Below, piece after piece: positions 28,471-36,361 of a stretch of 64,000 nt of DNA. Position 1 is the stretch's first letter, and every line of letters starts with the position of its first letter. A program made the position numbers and the translations under genes. Location of the stretch: assembly GCF_018138145.1 (NCBI RefSeq), contig NZ_CP073104.1, forward strand, positions 3,038,001 through 3,102,000, given 5' to 3'. The notes under the pieces were generated by a model. The model was given only the letters and a program-made list of their open reading frames with translations, ran no database searches and had not been told where the DNA came from. The DNA comes from Pseudomonas sp. SCA2728.1_7. GTDB taxonomy: Bacteria > Pseudomonadota > Gammaproteobacteria > Pseudomonadales > Pseudomonadaceae.

Positions 28471-28800
28471 GGTACGTCGAGGGTCGAGGAAGGCAATCTG
28501 CCGATCGACAACAATGCCGCCGAATGTGTGATCCGCCCCTTCGTGATCGGAAGAAAGAACTGGTTGTTCAGCGTTACGCTCAAAGGCGCGAAGGCTAGCG
28601 CTCAACGTCACAGCCTGGTCGAGACCGCCAAAGCCAACGGCCAAGAACCTTATGCGTGGCTGCGCCACGCACTTTAGCGCCTACCAATGGCGGCTTTAGT
28701 CAACAATTATGAAGCCCTGCTGCCATGTAACTGCCCACCCGCATCGCCTTAACGAGCGGGCTACTCACACTGAAGTCGGTGGGGTTTGTGGAGCGCTTAC
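28471..28800 (+). mobile_element. 3' end of an IS66-family element (tnpC fragment and right inverted repeat)
   Basis: The C-terminus of an IS66 TnpC transposase is recognisable: [50 protein letters not shown]. An in-frame TAG follows HAL, and then the usual ending continues (RLP..., YEALLPCNCPP) to a TAA at about 28750. GGGTTTGTGGAGCGCTTAC ends at 28800, which fits an IS66 terminus (complement GTAAGCG). The left part, including tnpA and tnpB, is absent. It is fused in frame to the OLD remnant. Confidence 0.75.
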
Positions 28801-28890
28801 TCAAAACCCAAGGCGGGAGTCGTATGCGGTAATTCCGCACGTACGGATCTGTGCGGGGGGTTGCAGGTGACTGCCATTCCTACCGCGATC
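28801..28890 (+). mobile_element. Group II intron 3' remnant (domains V-VI)
   Basis: GAGTCGTATGCGG, a TAAT loop and TCCGCACGTACGGATC fold into a hairpin like group II intron domain V, followed by CTGTGCGGGGGG and a second hairpin (GGTTGCAGG...CCTACCGC) resembling domain VI. The intron-encoded reverse transcriptase is absent. From 28891 to 29014 there is no recognisable gene. Confidence 0.5.
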
Positions 28891-29014
28891 AGTTGATCTC
28901 GCTTCCTTCGGTTATGAAACGCGGATCCATGAAAACTGGGCACAGCGTATTGAGTGAGAGCACATTTTCCCAGCCTGGTAGTTTGATCATCAGCGGCAAG
29001 GCTGGAAAAACGGG

Positions 29015-30364
29015 TTAAGAAACTTCCTCCTCGAAAAAGAAGGCAGCCTCCCCAAAAGCCGGTTTTAGTTGATCGAACCACGTAGCATCGGGATCAAATC
29101 GTGCGAAAAATGGTCTTTGCACCCAATCCGGGTTTCGTGCTTGGATAAAGCGTAAAACAAACACCTTTTCTCCTCTAATTTCAGCTACACCGCAGACTTC
29201 AACTTTCCCCGGATCTGCGCTCATCGAAGGTCCTCTGGCGGTCCTAGCAATACCTGAGACTTGTTTGACAGCGTCTCGGTAAATTTCCCAGGAACGTATA
29301 AGAGGTACTTCAAAATACCGACGAGCCCCGGTATCACGTTCGATAAACATATAGTAAGGAATAATACCTAGTTCAACTTGCGTCTGCCAGAGTCGCGCCC
29401 AGACATCAGCAGAGTCATTGATATGAGCCAGCAACGGGCCCTGACTACGTATTTGAGCACCTGTTTTTCGAACACGACGAATAGCCTCTCGAGCAATTGC
29501 AGGCTCAAGTTCCGCCCAATGATTATAATGAGCCATTAATGCTAAGTGTTTCCCATGCATGCTAATCTTCCTAAATAGATCAAGAAGTTCACCTGCGTCG
29601 CTATCAGTCACAAACCGCTGAGGCCAGAAAGAAAGCGCTTTCGTACCAATTCGGATAGTGTGGATGTGCTCGAACTCAGGAGTCAAAAGAGGTTCTAGAT
29701 AAGCACGTAGATTGCTTGTCTTCATAACCAGCGGATCTCCACCAGTAATTAAAACATCAGTCACTTGAGGGTTGGCCCGCAGGTAATCCAACAGCTGGGT
29801 GTTTTCCTTAGCCGCAATTTTGAGCGATTGGTCTCCAGTGAACTGGGCCCAACGGAAACAAAAAGTACAGTAGCTATGGCAAATCTGACCAGCGCTTGGG
29901 AAAAAAAGCACAGTCTCACGATATTTGTGCTGGACACCAGTTACCGTCACGCCAGACAGTGAAGGGATGTTACGCTCAAGCTGTCCCGCTGGATGAGGGT
30001 TCAGTCTAGCTCTAACCTGTTTTATCGCAACCTCACACGTTGAACGGTCGGAATTCCTTAAAAGTAAAGATGACACTAGATCAAAAGATTCTTTATCCAG
30101 CATATCCTTCTGGGGGAAGGTAAGTTGGTATATAGGGTCGTTGGGAATATTGTCCCAGTCGATCAAATTCTTTATAACATATTCATTGACCCGAAATGGC
30201 AAGACGCTTGCCACAACCTTCATCTCCCAAATAGTCTGGCTGTCTAATTTAGCAAGCTGAGAAATGTGGTCAATTTGTTTCAAGGTATAAACCTTGAAAC
30301 GTTCAACCTCTGATTTGTTTGTGAAGTCGTCAACACTCACCGCTAGATTTTCTATAGAATGCAT
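29015..30364 (-). CDS. KamA-like radical SAM aminomutase, divergent substrate pocket
   Basis: A 449-residue PLP/radical SAM protein of the lysine 2,3-aminomutase superfamily. The cluster motif CHSYCTFC supplies C162, C166 and C169; ITGGDPLVM is the SAM-binding GGDP; RIGTKALSFWPQR is the barrel segment; ADPGK offers K387 as PLP lysine. In clostridial lysine 2,3-aminomutase two Asp residues (D293, D330) hold the substrate amine; the D293 position here is R343 (PYYMFIER). Glutamate 2,3-aminomutase has Lys there, so an acidic or neutral substrate is more likely than lysine. It is the last gene of the cluster, 225 nt after the aminotransferase. Confidence 0.75.
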   Translation of the reverse strand: MHSIENLAVSVDDFTNKSEVERFKVYTLKQIDHISQLAKLDSQTIWEMKVVASVLPFRVNEYVIKNLIDWDNIPNDPIYQLTFPQKDMLDKESFDLVSSLLLRNSDRSTCEVAIKQVRARLNPHPAGQLERNIPSLSGVTVTGVQHKYRETVLFFPSAGQICHSYCTFCFRWAQFTGDQSLKIAAKENTQLLDYLRANPQVTDVLITGGDPLVMKTSNLRAYLEPLLTPEFEHIHTIRIGTKALSFWPQRFVTDSDAGELLDLFRKISMHGKHLALMAHYNHWAELEPAIAREAIRRVRKTGAQIRSQGPLLAHINDSADVWARLWQTQVELGIIPYYMFIERDTGARRYFEVPLIRSWEIYRDAVKQVSGIARTARGPSMSADPGKVEVCGVAEIRGEKVFVLRFIQARNPDWVQRPFFARFDPDATWFDQLKPAFGEAAFFFEEEVS

Positions 30365-30510
30365 AATTAGTAGCCAATAAGATTCTTTAATGAAATATAG
30401 GAAATGATAAAATATCGAACTGTCTTGACCTAAAATTAATGCGTGACCACATATAATATCTGATGACGCAATGGGATCTTAGGCATATAAACTTAATAAA
30501 ACCTCAACAA

Positions 30511-30528
30511 GGTTAGCGTGGGCTAACC
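30511..30528. other. Inverted repeat in the gap between aminotransferase and KamA-like gene
   Basis: GGTTAGC and GCTAACC form a 7-bp stem with a 4-base loop in the 225-nt AT-rich gap (30365-30589). There is no immediate T tract, so it is a weak attenuator or an operator rather than a clear terminator. No gene is visible in the gap. Confidence 0.35.
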
Positions 30529-30589
30529 AAGAAAGCGCAACCTCCAATTGAAAAATTTTTCCACACTAGTAACACTTACCGCATAAAAA

Positions 30590-31717
30590 TCAGCGACGGT
30601 GGACAAAATCTACAATTCTCCCACAAGCCTCTTTAATTTCAGCTTCATTAACGGAAGCAATTGATATTCGGATATGGTCCTTCATACCGTAAGAAGAGCC
30701 CGGCGTGGTAGAAACAGATTTTACGTTGAGGAGATCGTCTACAAATTGGGCGTCCGAATCCCAAGTAGCACCCAATACGCGGGAAATATTAGGAAATAGG
30801 AAAAATCCACCCTGCGGCATTACAATATCAAACGTAGTGCTTAACAACTGATGGCAGTAATAGGCTCGGCGTTGCAACTCATCAACACGCGTTTTAAGAA
30901 TATTTTTAGGCAAAGCTGTTGCTGCCAGGGCACCGTGCTGAGCAAATGTACAAGCATTATCCGTCATGACGCCCTGAAGCGTGGAGCAGCGATTGATAAT
31001 ATTTCTATCCGCGAACATATAGCCTATTCTAAAACCAGACATGGAGAATAGTTTTGAAAACGTACGTGTAACCACCAGCAGGCTAGTATCCACCATAAGA
31101 TCCAGAGGACTAACATGTTCACTGCTACCAAAAACGATGCCTTCGTAGGCTTCGTCGGAAATTAGTAAAAATCCAAACTCTTGAGATAAGAGCACCAACT
31201 CTAGAATTTCTTGTCGACTTAGAACCGAGCCAGTGGGGTTGTGCGGCGAGTTAATGATCAACGCCCTAGTTTTGCTAGTGACCAACTTACGAATTTCAGC
31301 TATGTCGATACGCTTAGTGCCCATTTCATAATCGACGGCAATGCCATCGTTAAGCTCTATGTAAGATATATAAGCGGGCCAGCATGGGTTCGGAACAAGA
31401 ACCTCGTCACCTTTGGATAATATGCATTTCATCAACATAAACAAAGCCTGACTCGAGCCATTAGAGACTAAAATCTCGGCTGGGTCGTACAACTTACTAT
31501 GCTTGTGAAAACACCCCTCGATCAAAGATTTTTTTAAAGACTCTATGCCGGTAAGATCACAATAGCCAGTATATCCATTCGTTAAGGCGTTAATCGTCGC
31601 GCGAGAAATCTCCTGCGGAACTTCAAGATTGAACTCACCATCGTGCATCTGAATTAAGTCGCCCATTTGAGGACTTTTACTTAAGACCTGCGACAACTTC
31701 TGACTCGGGTTTAACAT
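30590..31717 (-). CDS. Class I/II PLP-dependent aminotransferase
   Basis: A 375-residue fold type I aminotransferase. Visible features are GYTGYCDLTGIESLKKSL at the N-terminus, LVSNGSSQALFMLMKCIL, the INSPHNPTGSVLS motif with the PLP-contacting Asn, the SDEAYEGI Asp, and the PLP lysine in TRTFSKLFSMSGFRIGYMF (K222). The start at 31717 is preferred because GGTGA lies 7 nt upstream; a TTG at 31729 is weaker. It begins 18 nt after the hydroxylase gene. In the cluster it could make or remove an alpha-amino group on a precursor; the substrate is unknown. Confidence 0.85.
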   Translation of the reverse strand: MLNPSQKLSQVLSKSPQMGDLIQMHDGEFNLEVPQEISRATINALTNGYTGYCDLTGIESLKKSLIEGCFHKHSKLYDPAEILVSNGSSQALFMLMKCILSKGDEVLVPNPCWPAYISYIELNDGIAVDYEMGTKRIDIAEIRKLVTSKTRALIINSPHNPTGSVLSRQEILELVLLSQEFGFLLISDEAYEGIVFGSSEHVSPLDLMVDTSLLVVTRTFSKLFSMSGFRIGYMFADRNIINRCSTLQGVMTDNACTFAQHGALAATALPKNILKTRVDELQRRAYYCHQLLSTTFDIVMPQGGFFLFPNISRVLGATWDSDAQFVDDLLNVKSVSTTPGSSYGMKDHIRISIASVNEAEIKEACGRIVDFVHRR

Positions 31718-31735
31718 AATTCTCACCAACTGTAA

Positions 31736-32953
31736 TTATTTTAAATGTCGCAGCATCTGCCGCGAGTAGACTTCAGTGAAAAAAGCTTTTGCCGACGGGC
31801 CCAGATCCTGGGGCCAGAAATCAAACATTAAATTTACACGAGTACATTTACTATAGTTCCAAGACTCATGTTGAAAAGTCGTATCAATGATTACTATGTC
31901 ACCGGTTCTCCAACTAACGATCTCTTCCCCGACTCTCAGCCCAGACAAACCATCGTCAGAACAAAGTATAGGTAGATGTAACGTCAGCATAGGATAAACA
32001 TAATCTAGATGCGGTTCGATATGACCGCCCGGCTCTAGGCTTGAAAGCACAACCTCTCTGATAGTCGCACCTGGCACAATATCCTCAACAAAGCGAATAG
32101 TATTTGGTACAAGGTCAGCGTATACAGCAACTTTTTGACCACCTTTATAAAGTGGAATTGATTTCCACAAAGGGTCGCCATGAAAGGGATATTTTTCTTG
32201 CGTGTTCTTATATTTATCATAGAGCTGGATTAATTCCTGCGTCATCTCGGCGAGTAGAGTATCAACGCCTGAGAGAAAGCTGAAATCGTCTTTAGACCAA
32301 AGAGGCTTTCTTGGTCCAAACAACGACTTAAACCCATTGATATTTATATTCGTAGCATAAGGTACAGGCGTAACATGCTTAGATAGGCCGCTGGATAAGC
32401 GGCTAGGTAATGATGATTTACCTTCATAACATTCCAACTCTATTAGATCAAGGACACACTCACGTGTTTTATCATCGATATCGCCAAGTTCATCTAATAC
32501 ATCGCGCCACAATGTGACGACTGGCTCCCGCCACTTTAGAGCAGACCTGCAGGCAATCACTACAGTCGCATATAGCCGGATTATGAGGTAAATGAGTAAT
32601 AACTGGCTCGCTCCTAAAAGTCCAAATCCTAATGATTCGGCTCTGTAATATAGACCCGCCACCAAAGTAAAAATAGAGAGAGGAACGAGCCAACACAAGT
32701 AGCTACTATAGCGTCGCACGGCAGAGTAAGGTACGACGATATTAAGCATATCGAATTGGGAACGAATAATCGGCCAGGAGCTGACGGAATATAGAAGAAA
32801 AAATAGCAAACAGCAGTAGGAAACAGCATATATCGACAAGAGATCGATCGGAACAGCCAGAACAATAAATACATATAACAATAAGCAAGCTATCACGGAT
32901 ATACTGTGTTTCAGTATATAATTTATGCCTCGAATGCCGTATAGATTTCTCAT
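31736..32953 (-). CDS. Membrane-anchored AspH/LpxO-type 2OG-Fe(II) hydroxylase
   Basis: A 405-residue protein. The N-terminal about 150 residues contain four hydrophobic helices (ISVIACLLLYVFIVLAVPID and others). The C-terminal part is an aspartyl/asparaginyl beta-hydroxylase domain with GGHIEPHLDYVYP and FQHESWNYSKCTRVNLMF. The iron site reads H-x-D...H, as in LpxO and unlike animal AspH, where the Asp is missing. The ATG at 32953 overlaps the stop of the MATE gene (ATGA), supporting this start. The exporter next to a membrane-bound hydroxylase suggests late hydroxylation at the membrane, though this is inference. Confidence 0.8.
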   Translation of the reverse strand: MRNLYGIRGINYILKHSISVIACLLLYVFIVLAVPIDLLSIYAVSYCCLLFFLLYSVSSWPIIRSQFDMLNIVVPYSAVRRYSSYLCWLVPLSIFTLVAGLYYRAESLGFGLLGASQLLLIYLIIRLYATVVIACRSALKWREPVVTLWRDVLDELGDIDDKTRECVLDLIELECYEGKSSLPSRLSSGLSKHVTPVPYATNININGFKSLFGPRKPLWSKDDFSFLSGVDTLLAEMTQELIQLYDKYKNTQEKYPFHGDPLWKSIPLYKGGQKVAVYADLVPNTIRFVEDIVPGATIREVVLSSLEPGGHIEPHLDYVYPMLTLHLPILCSDDGLSGLRVGEEIVSWRTGDIVIIDTTFQHESWNYSKCTRVNLMFDFWPQDLGPSAKAFFTEVYSRQMLRHLK

Positions 32954-34350
32954 GTCGCAACCTGCGCCGAAGGCTCGTATCGAATCCATCTAAATAAAAG
33001 TAGAGAGAACAGCGCTAAAAGTCCGAGCGCTAAGCCACACCATATACCAGCTGCTCCTAGGTCAGTATAAAATGCAAGTAATAGAGCTAGCGGCAGCCCC
33101 ACTAGCCAAAAACAAATAATTGAGAGCAGCATCGGAATAACAGTCTTTTTCAGCCCCCTGAATATACCGAGCAGGACCATTTGACTACCATCAAAGAAAT
33201 GGAAGATTCCCAAGATGCTGACAAAGAGACTAGATAGCATGATGAGTTCGTCATTTACACCGTCATCGCGAGCAACAAATAACTGAACGATATCATTAGA
33301 AAAAATAATCAGAATAGAAGATGTCACAGTGAGCACTATCCAGCTGAGCCATAGGGCACTCCATCCTGCGTCACTAGTCCGCCGCGAATACAAACCTAAA
33401 GGTGAGCAGAGGCTTATTCTTGTGGTAGATGCTTGAGAGATACCATTAGGTATTGTAAATACAACTTGAAGAACTTGCATTGCGATACCATGAGCAGCCA
33501 ATGCAACGACTCCAAATTTACCCACTACAATTGTAAGGATGAAGAAAAAAAGCGTGTCGTTTGCTTGAGTTAAAGAGACCGGAATACCGTTTTTTAGAAT
33601 AGGCAGCATCAACCGCCATCTCACTACCATCAATTTTATGCAGTGCCGACGCACCCTAAACTGCGGATTCATTAAACCGAATGTGATCAGCAACATACAA
33701 AGCAGGACGTTTGTTAGAGTCGTGGCTATACCTGCACCGAACAAACCCAAGGGGGGTATCCACAAAAACCCAAATATTAGAATCAGGTGCGCAACGAAGT
33801 TAAAGATCGACGCTATAATAATTGCGATAACTGCATATCGCGCGGACCCCATTATAGATAAAACATTTCTGAGGTGTACAAATAAAATCGCTGGTCCAAT
33901 GCTCCACATCAGGCTGCTCATATATCTCTGGGCCTCGAGAGACAAAAGAATATCCTGGCCGAAAAAAACTAATATCTCTTTCGTAAAACAGAGTATTGAT
34001 AAGCATATTAAAAAAGCGGCTACTATGAGCTGAACGCAACTGGTTGATACAGATATATATTGTTCTTCTTTTCCCTTAGAGCCCAACGCATCAGTTATAA
34101 ATGGGATTGTAGAGACTAGCAATCCGGAAAATAATAAAAACAGGAGATAGTAGAGGCCCTGTGCCAAAGTCGACGCAGCTAACGCCTCTGTACTAATCCA
34201 TCCAGCCATTATTACGTCCGTAGTAGCAATAATCACATGCGCGATATTGCCAAATACAAAGGCAAGCGAAAGCCGGAAACTCTCGCGCATCTCGGATGTA
34301 TATCTACGGGAAAGCCTCACGGCACGATTATATATCAGCGATGATGTCAA
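32950..34350 (-). CDS. MATE-family efflux transporter
   Basis: A 466-residue inner-membrane protein with about 12 hydrophobic segments. MATE features include ATTDVIMAGWISTEALAAS in the first bundle, GIATTLTNVLLCM, and VGKFGVVALAAHGIAMQVLQ in the second. The likely start is a TTG at 34350 because GGGAG lies 7 nt upstream; the first ATG (34290) has a poor site and would cut into the first helix. It overlaps the oxygenase gene by 23 nt and the hydroxylase gene by 4 nt. It is the cluster's probable exporter and self-protection. Confidence 0.88.
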   Translation of the reverse strand: MTSSLIYNRAVRLSRRYTSEMRESFRLSLAFVFGNIAHVIIATTDVIMAGWISTEALAASTLAQGLYYLLFLLFSGLLVSTIPFITDALGSKGKEEQYISVSTSCVQLIVAAFLICLSILCFTKEILVFFGQDILLSLEAQRYMSSLMWSIGPAILFVHLRNVLSIMGSARYAVIAIIIASIFNFVAHLILIFGFLWIPPLGLFGAGIATTLTNVLLCMLLITFGLMNPQFRVRRHCIKLMVVRWRLMLPILKNGIPVSLTQANDTLFFFILTIVVGKFGVVALAAHGIAMQVLQVVFTIPNGISQASTTRISLCSPLGLYSRRTSDAGWSALWLSWIVLTVTSSILIIFSNDIVQLFVARDDGVNDELIMLSSLFVSILGIFHFFDGSQMVLLGIFRGLKKTVIPMLLSIICFWLVGLPLALLLAFYTDLGAAGIWCGLALGLLALFSLLLFRWIRYEPSAQVAT

Positions 34351-35167
34351 GACTGTACTCCCGATCTAGGTGCTTAGATATATCCTTGGAAATCTGTACT
34401 CTTTTTAGCCATCGATCCGTTCCATCGTACCTTGGTGTAAATTCCGGCCTGCCGTGAGCGCACTTATAGTTGTTGATAAATAAAACCTGCGCTTCATTCA
34501 TTGACAAGTTAAAGGTGGCTGACTCAACCAGCGTGATAAAATCCTTAAACACCAGTTCTTCACAATGAGACATTTTGCTGTAGTCAACGTAGACCGGATC
34601 ATAAATGAAGCTGTAACCTTCGGCTGGAGACTCTTGCAATACCGCCGTCTCTAGAGCTTTCGGCTTATATTCGATCGTAGAAGGTCGGTCGGAAAGAATT
34701 GTATAACGATTCTCAGTTAACCGATGTTTGAGTGTTGCATCAATAGTTGAGAAGTCTGGGCAAGACAGCAAGTTAGGGATTTTATCGTCGTTTCTTACGC
34801 ATAAAAACCCTAGCACATCTGCCCTATAGGCTAGAGCGGGGTCTTCCGTATGAAGTTCTAAATGCACAGAACCACTCCCCAACTGCTTATTTCTATCTTT
34901 GAATATGGGGAATATTTCTTGAATAAGCTTACCGTTCTGCAGGTCGCTATAACCGAAGACATCACCAACATGCCTTGAAAGCTGAAGAAACAAATCATCG
35001 TAGTTTGAATGACAGTCGTCTTTCCAGTGTTTCGGCGTTGGACGCTGTTCATCGGCTTTAGGGAGGTCTAATACTACTATGTCAGACGAAAAACTAAAGT
35101 CCTCTTTAAATTGAGCTACAACAGCTTCTGGTTTTAACATCGAGTAGTCTAATTTAGTAAGTATCAT
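34328..35167 (-). CDS. Clavaminate-synthase-like 2OG-Fe(II) oxygenase
   Basis: A 279-residue protein of the clavaminate synthase/TauD group, which hydroxylates free or carrier-bound amino acids (VioC on arginine, AsnO on asparagine, lysine hydroxylases). The iron triad is visible as H106-T-E108 (VHLELHTEDPALAYRADVLG) and H238 (YKCAHGRPEFTPRYDGTDRW), with R252 placed to bind 2-oxoglutarate at the same spacing as in VioC. The H-x-E form, rather than H-x-D, is typical of this subgroup. It lies 77 nt after the second aminomutase gene. Confidence 0.82.
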   Translation of the reverse strand: MILTKLDYSMLKPEAVVAQFKEDFSFSSDIVVLDLPKADEQRPTPKHWKDDCHSNYDDLFLQLSRHVGDVFGYSDLQNGKLIQEIFPIFKDRNKQLGSGSVHLELHTEDPALAYRADVLGFLCVRNDDKIPNLLSCPDFSTIDATLKHRLTENRYTILSDRPSTIEYKPKALETAVLQESPAEGYSFIYDPVYVDYSKMSHCEELVFKDFITLVESATFNLSMNEAQVLFINNYKCAHGRPEFTPRYDGTDRWLKRVQISKDISKHLDREYSLDIIADI

Positions 35168-35244
35168 ATCAACACCGAAGAAATTGTAAGTTAGTTAGCT
35201 TCAAAGCCACGAGGTGTAGTGAACCACTCACTCGTCAATTTAGC

Positions 35245-36357
35245 TCAAGAGATCTCAAGCGTTTTATGATCATAACCGAGCACAAAATTCTTTGAGCCTA
35301 GTTTATAAAAGTACTGGTTATTCAGAGGAATCTTCCCAAGTTTGGTGGTGTAAACATACTGTGGGACACTGAAACCAGTTTCATAACCGTGCAACTGCTC
35401 CATAATCTCAAGGCCTTTTTCAATCGACGTCCTAAAGTGCGACACGCCTTGAACGTTATCCGCGTGATAAAGGTAATAAGGTCTTACCCTGCCTTTCACT
35501 AACATCCGGTTCAACGTTCTAAGAGTTTCAACATCGTCATTAACTCCACGCAACAGCACTGTCTGATTTTGCACCGGTATTCCGTGGGAAAGGAGTTTAT
35601 CTACCGCGCTTAAGGCCTCAGGAGTCACTTCTACGGGATGATTGAAATGAGTGCTAAACCAGATCGATTTGAATTCAGACAACATCTTACAAAAATCATC
35701 TGTTATCCGCTGCGGGAGAAAAACCGGATACCGTGAGCCAATTCGTACAAAATCGACGTGGGGGATTGCATTGAGCCTAGATATAATACTATGCAGAAGC
35801 TTATCTGAAAGAATTAGCGGGTCGCCTCCGGTGAGTAATACGTCGCTGATATTTTTGTTATTCGCGATGTACTCTATGTCTTGATCATATGAAGCGGGAA
35901 GTTCTTTATTGTAATAAGTACCTGACTTATCAGTTGTATGGAATTTTCTCGTACAATGCCTACAGTAAACTGGACAAGTATCCGAAACTAGGAATATGAC
36001 TCGGTTTGGATATTTATGTACGACGCGCCTGGTTTTCATGTAAACCATATCACCAACCGGATCTACTTCCTCCTGCTGATTGCTCTCCTCAACTTCTTTT
36101 GGGTGGGGTATGCTTTGCAGCCTAATCGGACAATTCTCATTGGTCTCATCCATCAGTGATGCATAATAGGGAGTAATCATCCACTTATACTGGCTCTCTG
36201 TTTGCTCAATCCCCCTTAACTCCGTTTCACTGAGATTCACCCAGGTTTCCAGCTGAGACTTGGTGCGGATGGCATTCTTCATCTGGAACTTGTAGTCACC
36301 CCATTGGTCGGAAGAAAGTAAATCCTGTTTACTCAAAGTGTCCTTTGCAATAATCAT
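35245..36357 (-). CDS. Lysine-2,3-aminomutase-like radical SAM enzyme
   Basis: A 370-residue enzyme close to classical KamA. It has C128-P-V-Y-C132-R-H-C135, LTGGDPLIL, FVRIGSRYPVFLPQRIT, GVNDDVETLRTLNRML, VRPYYLYHAD, GVSHFRTSIEKGLEIMEQLH and a PLP lysine in TKLGKIP (about K342). The first substrate Asp of KamA (D293) is kept (HADN, about D300), but the segment holding D330 (VVDAPGGGGK) is shortened to YTTKLGK without an Asp. The substrate may therefore be a modified or non-lysine amino acid. The start at 36357 has AAGGA inside the end of the preceding gene, 4 nt upstream. The product would be a beta-amino acid. Confidence 0.88.
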   Translation of the reverse strand: MIIAKDTLSKQDLLSSDQWGDYKFQMKNAIRTKSQLETWVNLSETELRGIEQTESQYKWMITPYYASLMDETNENCPIRLQSIPHPKEVEESNQQEEVDPVGDMVYMKTRRVVHKYPNRVIFLVSDTCPVYCRHCTRKFHTTDKSGTYYNKELPASYDQDIEYIANNKNISDVLLTGGDPLILSDKLLHSIISRLNAIPHVDFVRIGSRYPVFLPQRITDDFCKMLSEFKSIWFSTHFNHPVEVTPEALSAVDKLLSHGIPVQNQTVLLRGVNDDVETLRTLNRMLVKGRVRPYYLYHADNVQGVSHFRTSIEKGLEIMEQLHGYETGFSVPQYVYTTKLGKIPLNNQYFYKLGSKNFVLGYDHKTLEIS

Positions 36358-36361
36358 TTTA

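Noticed and set aside
28797..29081. Minus-strand frame of 94 codons after the IS66 end
   Set aside because: It overlaps the group II intron-like tail and the end of the KamA-like gene; composition is not protein-like.
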